A stretch of 6,124 nucleotides of DNA from Chloroflexota bacterium (GTDB lineage: Bacteria; Chloroflexota; Limnocylindria; Limnocylindrales; CSP1-4): NCBI GenBank assembly GCA_021812735.1, contig JAKAMV010000307.1:1-6124 (forward strand), given 5' to 3'. A model generated the notes under the pieces. It was not told where the DNA came from. It worked only from the letters and a program-made list of their open reading frames with translations, and did not search any database. A program made the position numbers and the translations under genes. The stretch's first letter is position 1, and the number at the start of each line of letters is the position of its first letter. Positions 1 through 5,058 of this stretch are shown here, in pieces.

Positions 1-480
1 GACTGCGAGGTCATCCACATGTACGTCGCCTGGAAGCGCTTCGCGCAGGGCGACGCCGAGGTCCTCCACTCCAAGCCCTACAAGTTCCCGGTGACGGTCC
101 TCACGTCCACCACCGTGCACGAGATCCGGGACGGGTCTGTGGTGCTGCGGGACAAGGACTTCGCGCTCACCGAGCTCGACGTCGACGATGTCGTCACCTG
201 CCACACCCGACCGGTCACCGGGCTGTTCGACGAGCTGCGCGCGGCCGGGATCCAGGTCCTCAACGTGGGCGACTCGGTCGCCCCGCGGAACCTGTACCAC
301 GCGGTCAAGGAGGGATCGGCCTTCGGGCTGGCCGTGGACCAGCACCTGCTGTTCAACGCCAACGGCGCGATCGTGGACAACCTGCCCGTCGACGTGCTGG
401 CGCAGCTGACGCGCGACGAGGGGCCCTCCTACACCACCAAGCGGATGCTGGAGCTCGCGGGCGTGGCGCCCGGCGAGTAG
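1..480 (+). CDS. FAD-dependent oxidoreductase, 2,4-dienoyl-CoA reductase / old yellow enzyme type (C-terminal part, 5' end outside window)
   Basis: This is the 3' end of a larger gene. The frame is open from base 1 (Asp-Cys-Glu-Val-Ile-His precedes the first Met at 19) to a TAG at 478-480, so the Met at 19 is not the true start. About 159 residues are visible. The best landmark is NVGDSVAPRNLYHAVKEG, with GDSVAPR encoded at 268-288. It matches the C-terminal FAD-contacting GD-x-x-x-P-R segment, followed by a helix, of the dinucleotide-binding half of 2,4-dienoyl-CoA reductase, trimethylamine-dehydrogenase and N-methylproline-demethylase-like enzymes. In those proteins an N-terminal FMN/4Fe-4S TIM barrel precedes this part, and it would lie upstream of the window. 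The segment before it (VVTCHTRPVTGLFDELRAAGI) sits where relatives usually have a 'GRRP' strand-turn, and here that motif is altered. The substrate cannot be inferred. The gene converges on the sugar operon and need not be related to it. Confidence 0.8.
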   Translation, partial: DCEVIHMYVAWKRFAQGDAEVLHSKPYKFPVTVLTSTTVHEIRDGSVVLRDKDFALTELDVDDVVTCHTRPVTGLFDELRAAGIQVLNVGDSVAPRNLYHAVKEGSAFGLAVDQHLLFNANGAIVDNLPVDVLAQLTRDEGPSYTTKRMLELAGVAPGE

Positions 481-494
481 CCCGGCTCCCGCCG

Positions 495-1421
495 TCAGGC
501 GTCGAGGGCGCGCTCGGCCCCGTGCACCGCGGCGCCGATCGCGCCCGCCCACGTCCCGAGCTCGGCGGCGACCAGGTCCACCTGGTCGATCGACGTCGTG
601 GTGACGCGGCGGGCGATCTCGGCGCGGATCGGCTCGAACAGCAGGTCGCCTGCCGCCGCGACGCCGCCGCCCAGGACGATCCGGTCGGGGGAGACCACGG
701 TGATCATGTTGGCGATCCCGATGCCGAGGTAGCGTCCCACGTCAGCGAGGCCCCGCACCGCCCTGGGCTCGCCCGCGCGGGCGGCCCGGACGGCCGCCTC
801 AACCGACTCCGTGCCGCACGCGGCGCAGATCTGGTCGGCGCGCGCGTAGGCCTCCACGCAGCCCCGGTTGCCGCAGTTGCACCACGGCCCGTCGGGGTCG
901 ATGGTCTGGTGGCCGATCTCGCCGGCCGTCCCGTCGTGGCCCTGGTGGACGCGCCCTCCAACGGCGATCACCCCGCCCACGCCCGTGCCGAGCGTCAGCC
1001 CCACCATGGTGTCCGCGCCCCTCCCGGCCCCGAGCCGGAGCTCCGCGAGCCCGAAGGCCCGGGCGTCGTTCACGAGGAACGCCGGGACGCCGGCCGCCTC
1101 GCCCACGGGCCCCGCGACGGGCAGTCCGGCCCACTGGCCCGGCACGTTGACGAGGAACCGCGTCCGCCCGGTCGCCGGGTCGTAGAGGCCGGGGACGCCG
1201 ATCCCGATGCTGGCCACCGGCCCCCAGTCGGCGCTGGTCGACACCGCCACCTCGCCCAGCTGGTCGACGATGGCGGCCGGCACGAGACGCGGCTCCGGGG
1301 CGGAGCGCGTGGGCACCTGGTCGCGGGCGACCGTGGTCCACGTCCCGCCGTCGCGCTCGACGACCGCCCACTTGACGTTCGTGCCGCCGAGGTCGAGGCC
1401 GAGATGGCGCGACGCAGCCAC
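495..1421 (-). CDS. ROK-family sugar kinase (glucokinase-like)
   Basis: This gene encodes a cytoplasmic ATP-dependent hexose kinase of the ROK family, 308 residues, close to the usual ~300-320. The phosphate-1 loop is DLGGTNVKW (residues 10-18). The likely catalytic Asp is D119 in VNDARAFGLAE. The LTLGTGVGG segment (142-150) is the second phosphate loop. GEIGH (167-171) followed by CNCGNRGCVEAYA (181-193) is the ROK zinc signature, with H171, C181, C183 and C188 as expected ligands. All key residues are present. The protein begins directly at the kinase fold with no helix-turn-helix domain, which argues for an enzyme rather than a NagC/XylR-type repressor. I chose the GTG at 1419-1421 because it lies 2 bases after the permease stop and 9 codons before the first motif; no clear Shine-Dalgarno sequence precedes it, which fits coupled re-initiation. 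Being last in a CUT2 operon, it probably phosphorylates the imported sugar. Glucose, fructose, allose and amino sugars all remain possible. Confidence 0.93.
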   Translation of the reverse strand: MAASRHLGLDLGGTNVKWAVVERDGGTWTTVARDQVPTRSAPEPRLVPAAIVDQLGEVAVSTSADWGPVASIGIGVPGLYDPATGRTRFLVNVPGQWAGLPVAGPVGEAAGVPAFLVNDARAFGLAELRLGAGRGADTMVGLTLGTGVGGVIAVGGRVHQGHDGTAGEIGHQTIDPDGPWCNCGNRGCVEAYARADQICAACGTESVEAAVRAARAGEPRAVRGLADVGRYLGIGIANMITVVSPDRIVLGGGVAAAGDLLFEPIRAEIARRVTTTSIDQVDLVAAELGTWAGAIGAAVHGAERALDA

Positions 1422-1423
1422 CG

Positions 1424-2419
1424 TCAGGACTCGGCCGTGACCCGCGTGTACGCCGCGGCCACCAGCACCACGATCGAGCCGAACACGATCTGGCGCCACG
1501 GCTCCGGGAGGATGATGCTCAGGAACCCGGCCAGCACCGTCAGGATCAGCGCGCCGACGATCGTGCCCGAGTAGCCGCCTCGACCGCCCAGGATGGACGT
1601 CCCGCCGATGACCGCGGCGGCCACCGACGGCAGCAGGTACGGGGTGGCGAGGGTGACGCTCGCGGTGTTCGAGAGGCCGGACTGGAGCAGCCCGGCAATG
1701 GCGGCGAGCACGGCGGAGATCACGTACAGCACGACGATGACCTGCCACGAGCGGACGCCGGAGAGCCGGGCGGCGACCGGGTTGTCCCCGATCGCGTACA
1801 GCATCCGGCCGTAGCCGGTGCGCCTCAGCAGCAGGATCAGGAGCACGGCCACCGGCACGAACACGACCAGGTCGTTGGGGATCACGTCGGCCGTGAGGCC
1901 GGTGCCGAGGGTGCGCAGCTCCGGCGGCACGCCCGATCCGGTCTGGACGCTCTGGAGCTGCCAGACGTTCGAGAAGCCGAGGACGATCAGGCCCATGCCC
2001 AGGGTCATGATCAGCGGGTGCACCCGGAAGATGCCGGTGCCGATGCCGTTGACGAGGCCGGCCAGCGCCGACGCCCCGAGCGCGACGGCGACGCCAAGCG
2101 CCCAGCCCCCGGGCTGGTGCACGAACGTCGCCGTGACGAAGCCCGCCATGGACGCGACGTAGCCGACCGAGAGGTCGATCCCGCCGGTGAGCATCGTGAG
2201 CGTCTGGCAGGCGCCGAGGATCGCCAGGACCGCGGCCTGCCGGACCGTGAACGCCGCCCAGTTCACGCTGACGGTGCCCGGCCGGGCGAGCTCGACGGTG
2301 GCCACCAGCAGGACGAGCAGGATGGCCAGCGGGATGAGCGGGTAGTCGCGCAGCAGGTTTCGCCAAGCGGCAGCCCGCAGCCAGGAGCGGTTCGGCGAGG
2401 GGTCGGTGGTCGCGGTCAT
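1424..2419 (-). CDS. CUT2 sugar ABC transporter permease (second permease, RbsC-like)
   Basis: This is an integral membrane permease of the ribose/xylose/galactose (BPD_transp_2, RbsC-like) family, 331 residues. A short polar, cytoplasmic-looking N-terminus (1-25) precedes the first hydrophobic segment (about 27-42). The family hallmark TGGIDLSVGY lies at 78-87. Further hydrophobic stretches sit near 107-125, 136-150, 184-198, 226-245 and in the C-terminal third. IGDNPVAARLSGV (210-222) is the cytoplasmic loop that contacts the ATPase, equivalent to 'GGNEAAARLSGI' in RbsC. The ATG (2417-2419) overlaps the stop of permease 1 as ATGA and has a strong upstream Shine-Dalgarno sequence, GGAGGAG. 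Its stop (1424-1426) is 2 bases from the kinase start. It is clearly different in sequence from permease 1, so the channel is probably a heterodimer, as in the YtfT/YjfF, LsrC/LsrD and RhaP/RhaQ systems. Confidence 0.92.
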   Translation of the reverse strand: MTATTDPSPNRSWLRAAAWRNLLRDYPLIPLAILLVLLVATVELARPGTVSVNWAAFTVRQAAVLAILGACQTLTMLTGGIDLSVGYVASMAGFVTATFVHQPGGWALGVAVALGASALAGLVNGIGTGIFRVHPLIMTLGMGLIVLGFSNVWQLQSVQTGSGVPPELRTLGTGLTADVIPNDLVVFVPVAVLLILLLRRTGYGRMLYAIGDNPVAARLSGVRSWQVIVVLYVISAVLAAIAGLLQSGLSNTASVTLATPYLLPSVAAAVIGGTSILGGRGGYSGTIVGALILTVLAGFLSIILPEPWRQIVFGSIVVLVAAAYTRVTAES

Positions 2420-2432
2420 GCCCGGCTCCTCC
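2416..2432 (-). promoter_or_regulatory. Ribosome binding site and ATGA stop/start overlap for permease 2
   Basis: On the minus strand, GGAGGAG at 2432-2426 lies 6 bases before the ATG at 2419-2417, inside the last codons of permease 1. The ATGA at 2419-2416 holds both the permease 2 start and the permease 1 stop (TGA 2418-2416). This fixes the start of permease 2 and points to translational coupling of the two membrane halves. It is the strongest Shine-Dalgarno match I see in the operon. Confidence 0.85.
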
Positions 2433-3426
2433 GCATCTGGATGAAGCTGCCGGCCACCAGCACGCCGATCAGGATGAAGCCCTGGGCGACCAGGCCGTAG
2501 TTGGGATCCACGCGCATGAACGTCATGTCGTCGCGGATCAGCTGGAGCACGACCACCGCGACGATCGGCCCGAACACGCCGCCCACGCCGCCGGCCAGGC
2601 TCACCCCGCCGAGCACGACCGCACCGATGCTGATCAGCACGTAGGTGGGCTCCGGGACGGGCGTCCCGATCCCGGTGCTGGCCGTGAGCGACAGCCCGGC
2701 GAACGCCGCCATCAGCCCGGTGACCGCGTAGGAGAGGAACTTCGTCCGGTTCACCGGCACGCCGCTGCGGAACGCCGCCAGCGGATTGCTGCCGATCGCG
2801 TAGAGCGAGAGCCCGAGCCGCGAGCGCGAGAGCGGGATCCAGATGACGGCGACGATGACGACCAGCAGGACGGCGGCCTTGGGCAGCAGGTCGACGCCCA
2901 GCGGGCCGATGACGAGGTCCTTGAGCCACTGGGCGGCCGAGCCGCCCGGCGCTGGGCGGACGAGCAGGGCGAAGCCGGCCCATACGAAGTACGTCGCCAG
3001 CGTGACGATGATGTCGGGCACCTTGGTCAGGACCACGAGCGCGCCGTTGACCGCCCCGAGCAGGATCCCGAGCAGGAGCACGCCGATGACGATCAGCACG
3101 GCGGGGCCATCGCCCGGGTAGGTGGCCATCATCGTCGCGGCGACGCAGCTGGTGAGCGCCATCTGCGAGCTGATCGACAAGTCGATGCCGCCCGAGATGA
3201 CGGCGACCGCCTGCGCCACGGCGGCCAGCGCCAGCGGCAGCACCGATGTTGCCGTGCTGGCCAGACTGCCCAGGCTGTAGTAGGGGTTGACGACCTTGGT
3301 GAACGCGAGCAGCACGACCAGGAAGCCGAGCAGGCCCAGCGTCCACTGGTTGTTGCGGGCGAGGCGCCCGATCGCCTCGGCCAGCACGCGACCGGGGCGC
3401 CCTTCGGTCGTTGCCTTCGTCGTCAT
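2416..3426 (-). CDS. CUT2 sugar ABC transporter permease (first permease, RbsC-like)
   Basis: This is an integral membrane permease of the RbsC-like family, 336 residues. A charged N-terminus (1-27) leads into the first membrane segment (about 28-43). The hallmark ISGGIDLSISS is at 77-87. Hydrophobic segments follow near 108-134, 137-157 and 183-199. The ATPase-coupling loop is AIGSNPLAAFRSGV (210-223). Membrane segments then continue near 231-250, 260-285 (the Gly-rich VVLGGVSLAGGVGG region typical of the family) and 310-330, and the protein ends in a basic tail, RRSRA. The ATG (3424-3426) overlaps the ATPase stop as ATGA, with GGGA five bases upstream. It pairs with permease 2 to form the translocation pore. 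The 'AAFRSG' loop departs from the common 'AARLSG' more than permease 2 does, so the two halves may contact the two ATPase domains differently. Confidence 0.92.
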   Translation of the reverse strand: MTTKATTEGRPGRVLAEAIGRLARNNQWTLGLLGFLVVLLAFTKVVNPYYSLGSLASTATSVLPLALAAVAQAVAVISGGIDLSISSQMALTSCVAATMMATYPGDGPAVLIVIGVLLLGILLGAVNGALVVLTKVPDIIVTLATYFVWAGFALLVRPAPGGSAAQWLKDLVIGPLGVDLLPKAAVLLVVIVAVIWIPLSRSRLGLSLYAIGSNPLAAFRSGVPVNRTKFLSYAVTGLMAAFAGLSLTASTGIGTPVPEPTYVLISIGAVVLGGVSLAGGVGGVFGPIVAVVVLQLIRDDMTFMRVDPNYGLVAQGFILIGVLVAGSFIQMRRSRA

Positions 3427-3436
3427 GGCTGTCCCA
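3423..3436 (-). promoter_or_regulatory. ATGA stop/start overlap joining ATPase and permease 1, with weak RBS
   Basis: On the minus strand, ATG 3426-3424 and TGA 3425-3423 share bases as ATGA. A short GGGA (3435-3432) lies 5 bases upstream of the ATG. The arrangement fixes the end of the ATPase and the start of permease 1, and suggests coupled translation of the two subunits. Confidence 0.8.
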
Positions 3437-4991
3437 TCCCGCCCGATGCAGCGTCTGGTGGCGACGCCGGGCCGGGGGGCCGGGCAATGGGCGCAGCCGC
3501 GGGCTCCGCGCCCGGCCTGAGGTTGTGCGCCGCCCGCAGCAGGGCTGCCTCGTCCGCGCCGGCAGCGGGCATCTCGGCCACGACCTGGCCGCCGAAGATG
3601 ACGATCACGCGGTCGCAGGCCAGCTCGATCTCCTTGAGCTCCGAGGTGTACAGGAGGATGGCGGCACCTGCGGCGGCCAGCTCGCGCAGCAGCACGTAGA
3701 TCTGGTTCTTGGTGCGGATGTCGATGCCGCGCGTGGGGTCGAAGCAGAGGAGCGTCTCGACGCCGGCCGCCACCCAGCGGGCGATGGTCACCTTCTGCTG
3801 GTTGCCGCCTGACAGGCGACGCACCTCGCTGCCGGCGCGGGCATCGATCTGGAGCGTGTCGACCGCCGAGTCGACCTTCTTCCCCTCACGGCCGAGGTTG
3901 ATCCAGCCCCACTGCGAGACGCGCGCCGAGAACGGCAGCGAGATGTTCTCGCGCACCGAGCGCTGCATCAGCAGCGCCTCCGCCCGGTCGGCCGGGACGT
4001 ACACGACGCCGGCCCGGATCGCGTCGGCGGGATGGCGGAACGACACGGGCTTGCCGTCGAGCTGGAGCGAGCCGATCGCCGGGCGCTGCGCGCCCGACAG
4101 GATGGCGAACAGCTCGTCCTGCCCCTGGTCCTCGAGCGCCACCACGCCCAGGACCTCCCCCGGGTAGAGGTCGAAGCCGGCGTCCCGCAGACGTCGGCCG
4201 TCGCCCAGCTGGCGCGCCCGGATCCGCGGCGCCTGGCCTCCGCGGTCGGCGACCGTGGCCGTCGACTCCTTGCGCTGCCCCAGCGCCGTCGCGCCCTCGC
4301 CGAGCATCAGCTCGACGATCTTGTCCTCCGACCCGGGCGTCACGTCCACCACGCCGACGGTCTCGCCGTTGCGCAGGACCGTCGCCCGGTGGCAGACGGC
4401 GGCGATCTCGATCATGCGGTGCGAGATGAAGATGACCGACCGGTCCTCCCCCTGCTGCTGGACGACCTGGAGCACACGCTCGGTCAGGTCGGCCGGCAGC
4501 GCTGCGGTGATCTCGTCGAGCAGCAGCACGTCGGGCTCGATCGCGAGCGCGCGGGCCAGGTCGACGATGCGGAGCGTCGCCAGCGGCAGCCGCCGCGCGA
4601 GGCTCGAGAGGTTCAGGTTCTCCAGCCCGAGCTCGGAGACCCAGCGGCGGAACGGCTCCACCGGGGTCTCGGTCAGCCGCAGGTTGTCGCGGATGTCGAG
4701 GTCGGGGATGACCGCGGGCTCCTGGTACACGGAGACGAGCCCGTTCCGGCGCGCCTCGGCGGGAGAGTGCGACGAGCGCTCGCGGCCTCGGACGACGATC
4801 CGCCCCGCGTCGGGCGTGACGGCACCGGTGAGGATCTTGACGAGCGTGCTCTTGCCGGCGCCGTTGGCGCCCATCAGAGCGTGGACCTCGCCGGGCCGGA
4901 CCGACAGCGACGCGCGGTCCAGCGCCACCACGGCGCCGTAGGTCTTGGAGACGCCGGTGGCCTCGAGCAGCAGGCTGGTGGTGACAGTCAT
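3423..4991 (-). CDS. Sugar ABC transporter ATP-binding protein, fused double ATPase (CUT2 / RbsA-like), one degenerate ATP site
   Basis: This is a fused two-domain ATPase that powers the importer, 522 residues (RbsA-type proteins are ~500). Domain 1 has an intact Walker A, GANGAGKST (41-49), Q-loop Q90, Walker B LLLDE (D159, E160) and switch H191. Its signature motif is lost: LPLATLR (135-141) stands where LSxGQ is expected. Domain 2 has a normal signature, LSGGNQQKV (393-401). Its Walker A is replaced by ALEDQGQD (285-292; no Lys or Ser/Thr). Its Walker B reads LLCFDPTRGID, placing F417 at the usual Asp and D418 at the usual Glu. Its switch His is absent (YTSELKEI, 448-455), which is usual for CUT2 second domains. 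Thus one composite site is complete and the other is inactive. Residues 493-522 form a Pro/Ala/Gly-rich tail. The ATG (4989-4991) has GGGAA 4 bases upstream. I recall an actinobacterial/chloroflexal subfamily with similar motifs, but this is unverified memory. Confidence 0.93.
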   Translation of the reverse strand: MTVTTSLLLEATGVSKTYGAVVALDRASLSVRPGEVHALMGANGAGKSTLVKILTGAVTPDAGRIVVRGRERSSHSPAEARRNGLVSVYQEPAVIPDLDIRDNLRLTETPVEPFRRWVSELGLENLNLSSLARRLPLATLRIVDLARALAIEPDVLLLDEITAALPADLTERVLQVVQQQGEDRSVIFISHRMIEIAAVCHRATVLRNGETVGVVDVTPGSEDKIVELMLGEGATALGQRKESTATVADRGGQAPRIRARQLGDGRRLRDAGFDLYPGEVLGVVALEDQGQDELFAILSGAQRPAIGSLQLDGKPVSFRHPADAIRAGVVYVPADRAEALLMQRSVRENISLPFSARVSQWGWINLGREGKKVDSAVDTLQIDARAGSEVRRLSGGNQQKVTIARWVAAGVETLLCFDPTRGIDIRTKNQIYVLLRELAAAGAAILLYTSELKEIELACDRVIVIFGGQVVAEMPAAGADEAALLRAAHNLRPGAEPAAAPIARPPGPASPPDAASGGMGQP

Positions 4992-5058
4992 TCGGTTCCC
5001 GACTGGAGGGTCCGGGGGCGCCGGCCGAGCCGGCGCCCCCGGACCGCAGAGGTCGACC
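4992..5058 (-). other. Gap between binding-protein and ATPase genes
   Basis: This is the only notable intergenic space in the window, at 67 bases. It holds the GC-rich hairpin described separately and, next to the ATPase start, the short GGGAA ribosome-binding-like sequence (5000-4996). No -10/-35 promoter pair is convincing inside it, so the ATPase and downstream genes are probably transcribed through from the binding-protein gene. Confidence 0.7.
5009..5045 (-). repeat. Perfect 17-bp inverted repeat (intercistronic hairpin)
   Basis: The arms at 5009-5025 and 5029-5045 are exact reverse complements, with a 3-base loop (5026-5028). The stem has only one A/T pair (5011/5043), so the RNA hairpin would be very stable. 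It starts 13 bases after the binding-protein stop codon. On the transcript its 3' side is followed by CCTCCAGTCGGG rather than a U-run, so it lacks the usual intrinsic-terminator tail. In many importer operons (malE-malF is the classic case) a structure here stabilises the binding-protein message and lowers downstream expression. That role is likely here but is inferred from position. Confidence 0.85.

Noticed and set aside
471..494. Possible hairpin between the two convergent stops
   Set aside because: Only a 5-bp stem (471-475 with 490-494) with a 14-base loop. Too weak to call a terminator.
522..1574. Long open frame on the + strand (350 codons) opposite the kinase and permease 2
   Set aside because: Composition is Arg/Asp/Gly/His-rich with no recognisable motif. 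It is the shadow expected opposite high-GC coding, and the minus strand has a complete ROK kinase here.
1422..2366. N-terminal extension of the kinase frame (open to 2366)
   Set aside because: The extra ~315 residues are the out-of-frame reading of permease 2, and the ROK fold begins right after the GTG at 1421.
3427..3487. Upstream Met extension of the permease 2 frame to 3487
   Set aside because: That part is an out-of-frame reading of permease 1. The ATG at 2419 has a strong Shine-Dalgarno sequence and an ATGA overlap.
5009..5045. Hairpin as a Rho-independent terminator of the operon
   Set aside because: No U-run follows the stem on the transcript, and the downstream ATPase and permeases are needed by the same importer with no other promoter visible.
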